Source: Streptomyces qinglanensis (GTDB taxonomy: Bacteria; Actinomycetota; Actinomycetes; Streptomycetales; Streptomycetaceae). Taken from it: a stretch of 64,000 nucleotides of DNA. Both the position numbers and the translations under genes were made by a program. The stretch spans positions 71,384 through 135,383 of the forward strand of contig NZ_FOGO01000013.1 of NCBI RefSeq assembly GCF_900111245.1, given 5' to 3'. Under the pieces are notes generated by a model, which was not told where the DNA came from, searched no databases, and saw only the letters and a list, made by a program, of their open reading frames with translations. Positions within the stretch are counted from its first letter, which is position 1. Each line of letters opens with the position of its first letter. Shown here piece by piece: positions 7,376-16,372 of the stretch.

Positions 7376-8023
7376 GTGAACAAGGCGCAGCTCGTTGAAG
7401 CTATCCAAGATGACCTCGGTGGACGCCAGCAGGCCGCGGACGCGGTCGATGTAGTCCTGGACGCGATCGTTCGTGCGGTCGTCGCCGGTGAGCGAGTTTC
7501 GGTCACCGGCTTCGGCTCTTTCGAGAAGGTCGACCGCCCGGCCCGGTACGCCCGCAACCCGCAGACCGGCGAACGGGTGCGGGTGAAGAAGACCTCCGTG
7601 CCGCGCTTCCGCGCCGGTGCCGGATTCAAGGACCTGGTGAGCGGCGCGAAGAAGCTCCCCAAGAACGACGTCGCGGTCAAGAAGGCCCCCAAGGGCAGCC
7701 TCTCCGGTGGCACGGCCACCAAGAAGGCCACGGCCAAGAAGGCGGGTGCCAAGAAGGCGGCGGCGAAGAAGACCACGGCCAAGAAGGCCACGCCGGCGAA
7801 GAAGGCGGCACCGGCGAAGAAGGCCACGGCCAAGAAGACGGCGGCGAAGAAGGCACCGGCGAAGACCGCCGCGGCCAAGAAGACCACCGCCAAGAAGGCA
7901 CCGGCCAAGGCCACCACGGCCAAGAAGGCCCCGGCGCGCAAGAGCACGGCCAAGAAGGCCCCCGCGCGCAAGACCGCCGCCCGCAAGACCACGGCCAAGA
8001 AGACCACCTCGCGTCGGCGGTGA
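7376..8023 (+). CDS. hupS: Histone-like DNA-binding protein HupS
   Basis: This 215-residue protein has an N-terminal HU domain (residues 1-~92), ending in the GFGSFEKVDRPARYARNPQTG arm that inserts into the DNA minor groove. A ~120-residue tail follows, made of repeated KKA/KKT/AKK blocks like eukaryotic linker histone H1. Such HU-tail fusions are typical of actinobacteria (mycobacterial HupB, Streptomyces HupS). S. coelicolor HupS compacts spore nucleoids. The start is GTG at 7376 with GAAGGGGAAG upstream. The tail is encoded by near-repetitive AAGAAGGCC units, prone to slippage. The protein probably acts on the nucleoid during sporulation. Confidence 0.95.
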   Translation: MNKAQLVEAIQDDLGGRQQAADAVDVVLDAIVRAVVAGERVSVTGFGSFEKVDRPARYARNPQTGERVRVKKTSVPRFRAGAGFKDLVSGAKKLPKNDVAVKKAPKGSLSGGTATKKATAKKAGAKKAAAKKTTAKKATPAKKAAPAKKATAKKTAAKKAPAKTAAAKKTTAKKAPAKATTAKKAPARKSTAKKAPARKTAARKTTAKKTTSRRR

Positions 8024-8057
8024 GCCGCGTACCGCGGTTCGTCCGTACGCGACTCGC

Positions 8058-8077
8058 CCCCCGCGGTTGAGCGGGGG
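8058..8077 (+). terminator. Short hairpin after hupS
   Basis: A 7-bp stem (8058-8064 with 8071-8077) closes a GGTTGA loop 35 bases past the stop and is followed by AAA. Confidence 0.45.
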
Positions 8078-8325
8078 AAACGATCCCTCCCGCCGGCGGC
8101 GCACGCCACCAGCGGCGAGCGGACCACGCGGCCGTGCGCCGCGACGCCAGCGCCGGGCCGGGCTCCCTCGGGGGAGCCCGGCCCGCGGCGCGTCCGCTGC
8201 CTGTCGCCCCCGGCCGGCCGGTTCCCGGTCCCTGGCCACGGGCTGTGGGTTCCCGGCCCCTGGCCCCCGCCTGCGGGCTCCCGGCCCCGTGACATACGGC
8301 CGCCGCCCCTGGTCGGCCTGTTCCC

Positions 8326-8361
8326 GGCCCCGGCCCCGGCCCCGGCCCCGGCCCCGGCTCC
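8326..8361. repeat. GGCCCC hexamer run
   Basis: Five perfect tandem GGCCCC units are followed by a GGCTCC variant. The minus strand therefore carries a GGGGCC repeat, which can form G-quadruplexes. Confidence 0.9.
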
Positions 8362-8641
8362 CTGGTCTGTCCGCTCCGCTACCGGCTCCGGCCTGTCGCC
8401 TGCACGCCATCGGCCTGGCGGTTCCCGGCTCCGGCTCCCGGTCTGCCGGTCTCCGGGCCCCCGCCCTCTCGGCTCCGGTCCACGGGCTCTGGGTTCACGG
8501 CCCGTGGCCCCACGGCCCGTCCGACGACCCTGGAGCCACGACACACGGCGCCGGGCCCCAGACCCCGTCAGCGGCTGACGGGGCGACCGGACAGCGACCG
8601 CTCCCGGCGCGACGGGCGTGCGCACTCCGAGGCATGTCCCT

Positions 8642-8689
8642 CACCACCGGCAGCACCACCGGCAGCACCACCGGCAGCACCACCTGCAG
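8642..8689. repeat. 12-bp tandem repeat, four copies
   Basis: The unit CACCACCGGCAG occurs three times exactly and a fourth time as CACCACCTGCAG. It lies in non-coding DNA before the small minus-strand gene at 8818. Confidence 0.9.
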
Positions 8690-8817
8690 CACCGCCCACG
8701 GCACAGCCGACAGCGCCCGCAGCGGTGCAGAGGCCGCGCGAGCGGGCCGCGGCGCCCCGTGTGCTCTCCGCGGGCATTGAGGGCATCCCCCGCCGGGCCG
8801 GCGCCGGGGAGCGCCCG

Positions 8818-9021
8818 CTACAGGGTCTGCAGGGTCACCACGGTGATGCGGCGTGCGTCGCCCTCGCCCTCGGTCTCGATCCGCACCCGCTGGCCGGGGC
8901 GGAGCAGCAGCAGCCCGCCCGCGTCGAACGCGGGGGCCTCGAAGGGGAGCGGTGTGCCGTCGTCCAGCAGCACACTGCCGGACCGGGACGCCGGATCGTA
9001 GGTGTACGCCGTGGCCTGCAT
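8818..9021 (-). CDS. Small conserved protein, possible cold-shock-like fold
   Basis: The 67-residue product begins MQATAYTYDPASRSGSVLLDDG and is mostly beta-strand by eye, with a DDGTPLPF turn and a LRPGQRVRIETEGEG segment. This pattern resembles the five-stranded OB fold of cold-shock proteins and of short Streptomyces proteins I remember in this position, but the RNP1/RNP2 aromatic motifs of true CspA are missing. The coding pattern is clean (regular GC at third positions). It lies 9 bases downstream of the minus-strand F420 gene, so the two are probably one transcript. Function is unknown. Confidence 0.7.
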   Translation of the reverse strand: MQATAYTYDPASRSGSVLLDDGTPLPFEAPAFDAGGLLLLRPGQRVRIETEGEGDARRITVVTLQTL

Positions 9022-9030
9022 ACCCGCAGC

Positions 9031-9708
9031 CTAGCGGCCCGGGTCCGGGACGGGTCCGGCGAGCAGCGCCGCGGTGAAACCGCCCACCCCCAGGGCGTGC
9101 GCCGCGGCCAGGTCCGCGGGCGTGTCCACGTCCTGCCGCACACTGGGCACCCCCGTCACCGGCAGCTCCGCCGCCCCCGAAGCACGGTGCCGCGCCCGGG
9201 AGAGGCCGCCGAAAGCCGGGGAAAGCGGGGTCCGGGGAAGAGCGGTCAGCAGCGTGGTGCCGATTTCCGCGGCGTCGGGAAGAAAAGCGCGCGGAAATCC
9301 GGCCGCCGTATTCAGGGCCCGCTCCAATTCCGCGGGCCGCAGTGCCGGCAGGTCGGCGTTGAGCGCGGCGACGGCGGCGCCGGGGTCCGCTGCGCGGGCG
9401 GCGGACGCTCCGTGCGCGAGCGCGGCGTTGAGCCCTCCGCCCGGCGGGTCCGGCACCGTGCCGGCGCCCAGGGCGCGCAGTTCGCCGGTGGCCAGCGGAT
9501 CGTCCGTGACAACCACCACACCGCTCACGACCCGGCAGGCGAGCGCTGCCGTGACCGTGTCCTGCGCGAACGCCAGCGCGAGGGCGGGCAGCGCCGGGCC
9601 GTCCGGGACGCCCGCCAGCCGGCTCTTGGCCCGGGGGAGAGGCTTCAGCGGCACCACGAGAGTCCACGTCACGGGCGTCACATGTGGCTTCATCGACCCC
9701 ATTCTCAC
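9031..9708 (-). CDS. fbiD: Phosphoenolpyruvate/2-phospho-L-lactate guanylyltransferase
   Basis: The 225-residue product matches the CofC/FbiD family, nucleotidyltransferases that activate 2-phospho-L-lactate (archaea) or phosphoenolpyruvate (mycobacteria) with GTP in the first committed step of coenzyme F420 synthesis. The N-terminal VPLKPLPRAKSRL motif is the GTP-binding signature; VVVVTDD and ALNADLPAL supply the acidic metal-binding residues. The start is set at 9708, giving MRMGSMKPHV; the internal ATG at 9693 is an alternative. The other F420 genes are not in this window. Which substrate this enzyme uses cannot be read directly. Confidence 0.88.
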   Translation of the reverse strand: MRMGSMKPHVTPVTWTLVVPLKPLPRAKSRLAGVPDGPALPALALAFAQDTVTAALACRVVSGVVVVTDDPLATGELRALGAGTVPDPPGGGLNAALAHGASAARAADPGAAVAALNADLPALRPAELERALNTAAGFPRAFLPDAAEIGTTLLTALPRTPLSPAFGGLSRARHRASGAAELPVTGVPSVRQDVDTPADLAAAHALGVGGFTAALLAGPVPDPGR

Positions 9709-9953
9709 CTGCTGCCCGAGCGGTCCGAGGGGGGGCGGGGTTACCGTGTGCCCTGCGGTCGGGCACGGACAGTGTGCTCGACAGCGAGGCAGTCCGCGGC
9801 GACACTTGTGCGGTTGTCGATGTGCCCCCAGAGGAAGGGCCCCACAAGGAGCCCCCTAAGGAGATGGTGTCCGGGTGTCCCGCCAAACCGTGTCCGCGCC
9901 GGGAGCAACCCCGCGACCACCTGCCGGAGAGGCCGGGCCGAAGGGGGCGCGCA

Positions 9954-10808
9954 GTGCCGGGGAGTGACGGCAAACCCAGGAAGATCGGCTTCTGGTACCG
10001 CCTGGCCGCGGTCCTGGCGAAACCGCCGCTCATCCTGCTCTTCAAACGGGACTGGCGCGGAATGGAGCACATTCCGCAGGACGGCGGCTTCATCACCGTC
10101 GTCAACCACAACTCGTATCTCGACCCGCTCTCCTACGCGCATTACCAGTACAACACCGGCCGGGTCCCCCGGTTCCTGGCCAAGGTGGGCCTGTTCAAGG
10201 GCGGCTTCGTGGGCGCCGTGATGCGCGGAACCGGACAGATTCCGGTCTACCGGGAGTCGGCGGACGCGGTGGGTGCCTTCCGGGCCGCCGTGGAGGCCAT
10301 CGAGAAGGGCGAGTGCGTCGCCTTCTACCCCGAGGGCACCCTCACCCGTGACCCGGAGATGTGGCCGATGGCCGGCAAGACCGGTGCCGCCCGGGTCGCG
10401 CTGCTGACCAGGGCACCTGTCGTCCCGGTCGCACAGTGGGGTGCCAACCTCGCGATGCCGCCGTACGCCAGGGAGAAGAAGCTGCGGCTCTTCCCCCGCA
10501 AGACGCTCACCGTGCAGGCGGGCCCGCCGCTGGACCTCTCGGCGTTCTACGACCGGGAGCCCACCGCCGAGGTGCTCCGCGAGGTCACCGACGTCATGAT
10601 GGACGCCGTCAGCGAGCAGCTCGCCGTCGTCCGCGGCGAGCCCGCGCCCGCGGAGCGGTACGACATGCGCAAGGCAGCGGCCCGCAGGCGGGAGCAGCGC
10701 GCCGTCCGGGAGGACCGGCAGGAGGCGCGCACCGCGGACGGACAGCACGAACCGGCCGGTGGGGCACCGGCCGCGGCCGAGGCGGCAGAGGGAGAGACGA
10801 ACGCGTGA
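9954..10808 (+). CDS. 1-acylglycerol-3-phosphate O-acyltransferase (PlsC-like)
   Basis: The 284-residue product is a glycerolipid acyltransferase that adds the second acyl chain to lysophosphatidate at the membrane. The catalytic HX4D motif is H52-D57 in NHNSYLD, and EGT (127-129, in YPEGT) binds phosphate. A conserved RGTGQIPVYR block lies between them. The C-terminal ~50 residues are charged and Ala/Glu-rich. GTG 9954 is chosen because AAGGGGG lies six bases upstream; the frame is open much further back but reads as non-coding. It overlaps gpsA by 4 bases (GTGA), which fits, since GpsA makes glycerol-3-phosphate, the precursor of this pathway. Confidence 0.92.
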   Translation: MPGSDGKPRKIGFWYRLAAVLAKPPLILLFKRDWRGMEHIPQDGGFITVVNHNSYLDPLSYAHYQYNTGRVPRFLAKVGLFKGGFVGAVMRGTGQIPVYRESADAVGAFRAAVEAIEKGECVAFYPEGTLTRDPEMWPMAGKTGAARVALLTRAPVVPVAQWGANLAMPPYAREKKLRLFPRKTLTVQAGPPLDLSAFYDREPTAEVLREVTDVMMDAVSEQLAVVRGEPAPAERYDMRKAAARRREQRAVREDRQEARTADGQHEPAGGAPAAAEAAEGETNA

Positions 10809-11839
10809 GCCGGCACGAGGGGCGGCAGCAGGAACGCCGGAGGAAGGCCGCCGTGTTCGGCACCGGCTCCTGGGGGACCGCCTTCGCGATGGTGCTCGCC
10901 GACGCCGGGGTCGAGGTGACCCTGTGGGGCCGCCGGGCCGAGGTCGTCGAGGCGATCAACACCACGCGCCGCAACCCCGGGTACCACCCCGGGACGGAAC
11001 TCCCCGCCGGGGTGCGGGCCACCACCGACCCCGCCGAGGCCGCCCGGGACGCGGAGTTCACCGTCCTCTCCGTCCCCGCCCAGACGCTCCGCTCCAACCT
11101 GGAGTCCTGGCGGGAGCTGCTGCACCCCGGCACGGTGCTCGTCTCCCTGATGAAGGGTGTCGAACTCGGCACCGCCAAGCGGATGAGCGAGGTCGTCCAG
11201 GAGGTCGCCGGCGTCCCCGCCGAGCGGGTCGCCGTGCTCACCGGTCCGAACCTCGCCCGGGAGATCGCCGCCCGGCAGCCGGCGGCCGCCGTCGCCGCCT
11301 GCGCGGACGAGGAGGCGGCGCGGGCCCTGCAGAGCGCCTGCCACACCCCGTACTTCCGGCCCTACACCAGCACCGACGTGGTCGGCTGCGAGCTCGGCGG
11401 GGCCGTCAAGAACGTCATCGCACTGGCCGTGGGCATCGCCGACGGGATGGGCCTGGGGGACAACTCCAAGGCGTCGCTGATCACCCGGGGCCTGGCCGAG
11501 ACCACCCGGCTCGGCCTGGCGATGGGTGCGGAGGCGCACACCTTCGCCGGCCTGGCGGGCATGGGCGATCTGGTGGCCACCTGCTCCTCGCCGCTGTCGC
11601 GCAACCACACCTTCGGCACCAACCTCGGCCGCGGCATGACCCTCCAGGAGACCATCGCGGTCACCGAGCAGACCGCGGAGGGCGTCAAGTCCTGCCAGTC
11701 GGTGCTGGACCTCGCCCGACGGCACGGGGTGGAGATGCCGATCACCGAGACGGTGGTGGAGATCGTCCACGAGGGCAAGCCCCCGCACGTGGCGCTCAAG
11801 GAACTGATGTCCCGCAGTGCCAAGGCCGAGCGGAGCTGA
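10805..11839 (+). CDS. gpsA: Glycerol-3-phosphate dehydrogenase [NAD(P)+]
   Basis: This 344-residue cytoplasmic enzyme reduces dihydroxyacetone phosphate to sn-glycerol-3-phosphate for phospholipid synthesis. The NAD(P) Rossmann motif GTGSWGTA lies near residues 19-26. GPNLAREIA and the catalytic-lysine segment GGAVKNVIALAVG follow, with a C-terminal helical domain. The GTG at 10805 shares GTGA with the stop of the acyltransferase gene, so translation is probably coupled. ddl follows after 97 bases. Confidence 0.96.
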   Translation: MSRHEGRQQERRRKAAVFGTGSWGTAFAMVLADAGVEVTLWGRRAEVVEAINTTRRNPGYHPGTELPAGVRATTDPAEAARDAEFTVLSVPAQTLRSNLESWRELLHPGTVLVSLMKGVELGTAKRMSEVVQEVAGVPAERVAVLTGPNLAREIAARQPAAAVAACADEEAARALQSACHTPYFRPYTSTDVVGCELGGAVKNVIALAVGIADGMGLGDNSKASLITRGLAETTRLGLAMGAEAHTFAGLAGMGDLVATCSSPLSRNHTFGTNLGRGMTLQETIAVTEQTAEGVKSCQSVLDLARRHGVEMPITETVVEIVHEGKPPHVALKELMSRSAKAERS

Positions 11840-11936
11840 CCGCACCGCGACGGTCCCGCGCGGGCACGTCCGGCACCCGGCGCCACGAGGGGCCGCCGCC
11901 TCGGCGCCGGGGGTACGACGCGGTAAAGTCCCAGCG

Positions 11937-13073
11937 ATGAGCAGCCAGAGCCCCGCCCCCAAGCCCCGAGTCGCCGTCGTCTTCGGCGGACGCAACTCAG
12001 AGCACCAGATCTCCGTCCTCACGGCCGGCGCTGTGCTCGACGCCATCGACCGCGACAAGTACGAGGTGCTGCCCATCGGCATCACCGCGGACGGCCGCTG
12101 GGCCCTGGCGGCAGACGACCCGGCCCGGATGGCCCTCGAGGGCCGCGAGCTGCCCACCGTGGAGCGGGTCGCGGACTCGGACACCGGCGCCGTGCTGTTG
12201 CCGGTCTCGCCCGGCAGCCGGGAGGTCGTCCACACCGAACCCGGCCAGGTGCCCAAGGCCCTGGGCGAGATCGACGTCGTCTTCCCGGTCCTGCACGGCC
12301 CCTACGGCGAGGACGGCACCCTGCAGGGGATGCTGGAGCTGGCGGGGGTGCCCTATGTCGGCTCCGGCGTGCTGTCCTCCGCCGTCGGCATGGACAAGGA
12401 CTACATGAAGCGGATCTTCGCCTCCTTCGGGCTGCCGGTGGGCCCCTACGTCACCGTCCGGCCCCGGGAGTGGGAGCGCGACCCCGCCGCGGCGCGCAAG
12501 AAGATCGTCGACTTCGCCTCCGAACAGGGCTGGCCGGTCTTCGTCAAGCCCGCGCGGGCCGGCTCGTCCATGGGGATCACCAAGGTCGCCGGCCTGGGAG
12601 AACTGGACGAGGCCGTGGAGACCGCCCGGCGCCACGATCCGAAGATCATCGTGGAGTCGCTGCTGCGCGGCCGCGAGATCGAATGCGGCGTCCTGGAGTT
12701 CGAGGACGGTCCGCGGGCCAGCGTCCCGGCCGAGATCCCGCCGGTCAGCAACCACGACTTCTACGACTTCGAGGCCAAGTACATCGACTCCGCCTCCGGC
12801 ATCGTCCCCGCCCCGCTCAGCGCGGAGGAGACCGAGCGGGTGCGGGAGCTGGCCGTCCGGGCCTTCGAGGCCGCCTCCTGCGAGGGGCTGGTGCGGGCCG
12901 ACTTCTTCCTGTGCGAGGACGGCGAGTTCGTCATCAACGAGATCAACACCATGCCGGGCTTCACCCCCATCTCGATGTACCCCCGGATGTGGCAGGAGGC
13001 CGGGGTCAGCTATCCCGAGCTGGTCGACCGCCTCATCCAGGGAGCCCTGCGCCGCCCCACGGGCCTGCGCTAG
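11937..13073 (+). CDS. ddl: D-alanine--D-alanine ligase
   Basis: This 378-residue ATP-grasp enzyme joins two D-alanines for the peptidoglycan stem peptide. It begins with the family signature VAVVFGGRNSEHQIS and has the HGPYGEDGTLQG loop, the ATP-grasp segment VFVKPARAGSSMG and the metal site EINTMPGFT near the C-terminus. The product terminates in D-Ala, and the active-site region looks like a normal D-Ala-D-Ala ligase rather than the D-Ala-D-Lac type. ATG 11937 is chosen over a much longer frame that runs back into gpsA. The downstream gene is convergent. Confidence 0.96.
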   Translation: MSSQSPAPKPRVAVVFGGRNSEHQISVLTAGAVLDAIDRDKYEVLPIGITADGRWALAADDPARMALEGRELPTVERVADSDTGAVLLPVSPGSREVVHTEPGQVPKALGEIDVVFPVLHGPYGEDGTLQGMLELAGVPYVGSGVLSSAVGMDKDYMKRIFASFGLPVGPYVTVRPREWERDPAAARKKIVDFASEQGWPVFVKPARAGSSMGITKVAGLGELDEAVETARRHDPKIIVESLLRGREIECGVLEFEDGPRASVPAEIPPVSNHDFYDFEAKYIDSASGIVPAPLSAEETERVRELAVRAFEAASCEGLVRADFFLCEDGEFVINEINTMPGFTPISMYPRMWQEAGVSYPELVDRLIQGALRRPTGLR

Positions 13074-13103
13074 CCACCGGAGCCCGCCCCGCGGCATGCC
13101 GGT

Positions 13104-13129
13104 GCGCCCCCGGGCAGCGCCCCCGGGCA
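13104..13129. repeat. 13-bp direct repeat, two copies
   Basis: GCGCCCCCGGGCA occurs twice in tandem between the convergent ddl and DUF3515 genes. Confidence 0.85.
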
Positions 13130-13197
13130 GCGCCGCAGGGGCCCGCGCACCCGGCGAGCCCGCAGGAGAGACACCGGGGTGTCCGGGGCCCGGGTGG

Positions 13198-13734
13198 TCA
13201 GTTCCCGGCGCTGTCCTCCGCCGCCCGCTCCGTGGGCACCGTGCGCTTGACGGCGCCCGCGAGATCGGGGAGCACCTCGGCCTCGGGCCCGTAGGCGCCG
13301 GGCACGGTCAACTCGACGTAGGCGACGCGGTCCGTCGTGGTGAAGCGGTATCCGTCGTCCCGCTTCTCGATCAGCCAGGAGACCCCGTTGACGTCGGCCG
13401 CCTCAGCGGTGGGGTTGTACTCTTCGGTACCGGGGGTGAGCACGGGGGGTTCGGGCACTCCGCAGCGCAGTGCGATGGCCGGATCGCCCCAGACGGCTGT
13501 GAAGTCGGAGACCTGGTCGGCCCGGCCGCGCCGCTGGTCGTGAACCCTTTCCGGCAGCGCGGCGTGCAGTGCCCGGCACACCTTCGCCGTCCTGCCGGAC
13601 GGGCTGGGCGGGGTGGGGCCCGTCTCGCCGGTGACCGAGCAGGCTGCCGCGACCAGGGACGCCAGCGCGGCCACCGCCGCGAGCGGGGCGGTGGAGACGG
13701 AACGAGAGGAAGCAGTCCGGCGTCGCATACTCAC
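13198..13734 (-). CDS. DUF3515 family lipoprotein-like protein
   Basis: The 178-residue product has an Arg-rich N-terminus, a hydrophobic segment (residues ~15-31) and a cysteine at 32 in a VAAAC context, close to a lipobox, so it is probably membrane-anchored on the outside. The mature part carries the DUF3515 pattern with conserved cysteines (VCRAL and ALRCGVPEPP) and a WLIEKRDDGYRFTT strand. Function is unknown. Translation may start at GTG 13734 or at ATG 13728. It follows the Lrp-like gene by 20 bases on the same strand, so the two probably share a transcript, and it is convergent with ddl. Confidence 0.85.
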   Translation of the reverse strand: MSMRRRTASSRSVSTAPLAAVAALASLVAAACSVTGETGPTPPSPSGRTAKVCRALHAALPERVHDQRRGRADQVSDFTAVWGDPAIALRCGVPEPPVLTPGTEEYNPTAEAADVNGVSWLIEKRDDGYRFTTTDRVAYVELTVPGAYGPEAEVLPDLAGAVKRTVPTERAAEDSAGN

Positions 13735-13754
13735 CGGGCGAGCATACGGGGGAC

Positions 13755-13988
13755 CTAGAGATGGACGATGGGGCAGGTCAGGGTGCGGGTGATGCCCTCG
13801 ACCTGCTGCACCTTCGCGACCACCATGCGTCCGAGATCGTCCATCGTCTCCGCGCGGGCACGCACGATCACGTCGTACGGACCCGTTACATCCTCGGCCT
13901 GGATCACGCCCGGGATCTTGGAGACGATCTCTGCGACGGTCGAAGCCTTGCCGACCTCGGTCTGGATCAAGACGTACGCCTGTACCAC
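13755..13988 (-). CDS. Lrp/AsnC ligand-binding domain protein
   Basis: This 77-residue protein is only the RAM (regulation of amino acid metabolism) half of an Lrp/AsnC regulator and has no helix-turn-helix. It shows the RAM fold pattern: VQAYVLIQTEVGKAS, IPGVIQAEDVTGPYDVIVRA, then VEGITRTLTCPIV. Stand-alone RAM proteins may bind amino acids or pair with full-length Lrp proteins. The GTG at 13988 (codons GTG GTA CAG) follows a GAGGAGG ribosome site. It is divergent from thiL and upstream of the DUF3515 gene. Confidence 0.92.
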   Translation of the reverse strand: MVQAYVLIQTEVGKASTVAEIVSKIPGVIQAEDVTGPYDVIVRARAETMDDLGRMVVAKVQQVEGITRTLTCPIVHL

Positions 13989-14223
13989 GGAACCTCCTCG
14001 GGGGCTACGAGGATCATGCGGGGCGAGAGAGAAACGCCACCGTACCGCGTCACCTGCCCCGCCGGGAGACCACCGGGCTGCCCTCGTGGCGCGGGGCACC
14101 CGGGTACCGGCGGGAACAGCGGGAACCGGGGGGCCGCCGCGGCGCACCACGGGACCCGCATCCCGGGCGGGTGGACGAGGCACGGGAGTGCACGATGAGC
14201 GATGTGAGTGAAGGGGCAGAGCA

Positions 14224-15270
14224 ATGCGGGATGTGAACGGCAGTACCGCGTCGGAACCCACGCCCGCGATGGAGGCCCCCCACGGCCCCGCGCGGGGGCG
14301 GATGCCGGGCACCGTGGGCGCGCTGGGGGAGTTCGGGCTGATCCGGGAGCTGACCTCCCGGCTGACCACCACCCCCGCCGTCCGGATCGGCCCCGGGGAC
14401 GACGCCGCCGTGGTGGCCGCGCCGGACCGGCGGGTCGTGGCCAGCACCGACATCCTGCTGGAGGGGCGGCACTTCCGGCGCGACTGGTCGACGGCGTACG
14501 ACGTGGGCCGCAAGGCCGCAGCCCAGAACCTCGCCGACATCGCCGCCATGGGCGCCGTCCCCACCGCGCTGCTGCTCGGCCTGATCGTCCCGGTGGACCT
14601 CCCGGCCAACTGGCCCACCGAACTGATGGACGGCATCCGCGACGAGGCCCAGGTCGCCGCCTCCGCCGTGGTCGGCGGCGACGTGGTGCGCGGCGACAGC
14701 ATCGCCGTCTCCATCACCGCGCTGGGCGATCTGCGCAACCGGGAGCCGGTCACCCGCTCCGGGGCCCGGGCCGGGGACGTCGTCGCCGTCACCGGATGGC
14801 TGGGCTGGTCCGCCGCCGGGCACGCCGTGCTCTCCCGGGGCTTCCGCTCGCCCCGGGCCTTCGTGGAGGCGCACCGCAGGCCCGAGCCGCCCTATCACGC
14901 GGGACCCGCGGCCGCCGGGCTGGGCGCCACCGCGATGACCGACGTCAGCGACGGCCTGGTGGCCGACCTCGGGCACATCGCCGAGGCCAGCAAGGTGCGC
15001 ATCGACATCCGCTCGGCCGACCTCGACGTCCCCGCGCAGATGGCCGACATCGGGCAGGCCGTCGGCGTCGACCCGCTCCAGTGGGTGCTGACCGGGGGAG
15101 AGGACCACGCCATCGTCGCGACCTTCCCGCGCGAGCAGAAGCTCCCCGCGCGCTGGCGCGTCATCGGCTCGGTGCAGGGCGCCTCCGCGCGGCCCCAGGT
15201 CACCGTGGACGGCGCCCCCTGGGCGAATGCGGGCGGCTGGGACCACTTCTCGCCCGACGCGGACCGCTGA
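14224..15270 (+). CDS. thiL: Thiamine-monophosphate kinase
   Basis: This 348-residue kinase phosphorylates thiamine monophosphate to the active cofactor thiamine pyrophosphate. Family features are GEFGLIREL at the start of the domain, the Mg-ATP loop GPGDDAAVV, STDILLEGRHF, and the glycine-rich AMTDVSDGLVADL segment. About 30 extra residues precede the core; ATG 14224 has AAGGGGCAG upstream. thiD follows after 13 bases, so the two thiamine genes form an operon. No thiamine riboswitch is seen in front of it. Confidence 0.95.
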   Translation: MRDVNGSTASEPTPAMEAPHGPARGRMPGTVGALGEFGLIRELTSRLTTTPAVRIGPGDDAAVVAAPDRRVVASTDILLEGRHFRRDWSTAYDVGRKAAAQNLADIAAMGAVPTALLLGLIVPVDLPANWPTELMDGIRDEAQVAASAVVGGDVVRGDSIAVSITALGDLRNREPVTRSGARAGDVVAVTGWLGWSAAGHAVLSRGFRSPRAFVEAHRRPEPPYHAGPAAAGLGATAMTDVSDGLVADLGHIAEASKVRIDIRSADLDVPAQMADIGQAVGVDPLQWVLTGGEDHAIVATFPREQKLPARWRVIGSVQGASARPQVTVDGAPWANAGGWDHFSPDADR

Positions 15271-15283
15271 GTACCGTCGCACC

Positions 15284-16102
<819 letters not shown>

Positions 16103-16206
16103 GCCGCCGTCGCCGCCGCCCGGCCCCCGGGCTGCCGTGCCGCACCCCCGGGCCGTCCGGTGTGGCACCGGGAGCCCGGGGCGGCGCCGAGCACGGACCG
16201 GCCACC

Positions 16207-16290
16207 GGGAACGGGGAACGATGAACGGGGAACGCGGAACGATGAACGGGGAACGCGAAACGGCGAACGGTGAACGGGGAACGGGGAACA
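16207..16290. repeat. Heptamer tandem repeat, twelve units
   Basis: Twelve 7-base units of the form NNGAACG run without a break (mostly GGGAACG, with ATGAACG, CGGAACG, GCGAACG and GTGAACG variants). The tract sits between thiD and the terminator that serves thiD and rpmB. Confidence 0.92.
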
Positions 16291-16292
16291 CA

Positions 16293-16329
16293 AAGGGAAC
16301 CGGCCCGCACGAGGCGGGCCGGTTCCCTT
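16293..16329. terminator. Bidirectional terminator between thiD and rpmB
   Basis: A perfect 16-bp stem (16293-16308 with 16314-16329) closes an ACGAG loop, between convergent genes. A-rich DNA on the left and T-rich DNA on the right give a short U-tract in each direction. Confidence 0.88.
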
Positions 16330-16372
16330 GTTCGGCTGTCGGCGTGAGCCGCGCTGCGTTACGTCGAGGACG

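Larger units (their letters stand above)
8078..8817. other. Repeat-rich gap without genes
   Basis: About 740 bases. Both strands hold long open frames, but their products are low-complexity (Arg-Pro or Gly-Ala-Arg), and I support none of them. From ~8205 to 8530 the DNA is a degenerate array of CCCGGCCCCTGG-like units. A GGCCCC hexamer run and a 12-bp tandem repeat stand out. Confidence 0.6.

Noticed and set aside
8642..8689. CRISPR array
   Set aside because: The repeats are 12 bases long and directly tandem with no spacers; no cas genes are present.
7707..8780. Long plus-strand open frame of 357 codons overlapping hupS
   Set aside because: The translation is almost all Arg and Pro, from the alternate frame of the hupS lysine tail and of the repeat-rich gap; it has no ribosome site and no recognisable domain.
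14150..14223. Thiamine pyrophosphate riboswitch before thiL
   Set aside because: No CTGAGA or ACCTGATC-type conserved box is seen in the gap before thiL.
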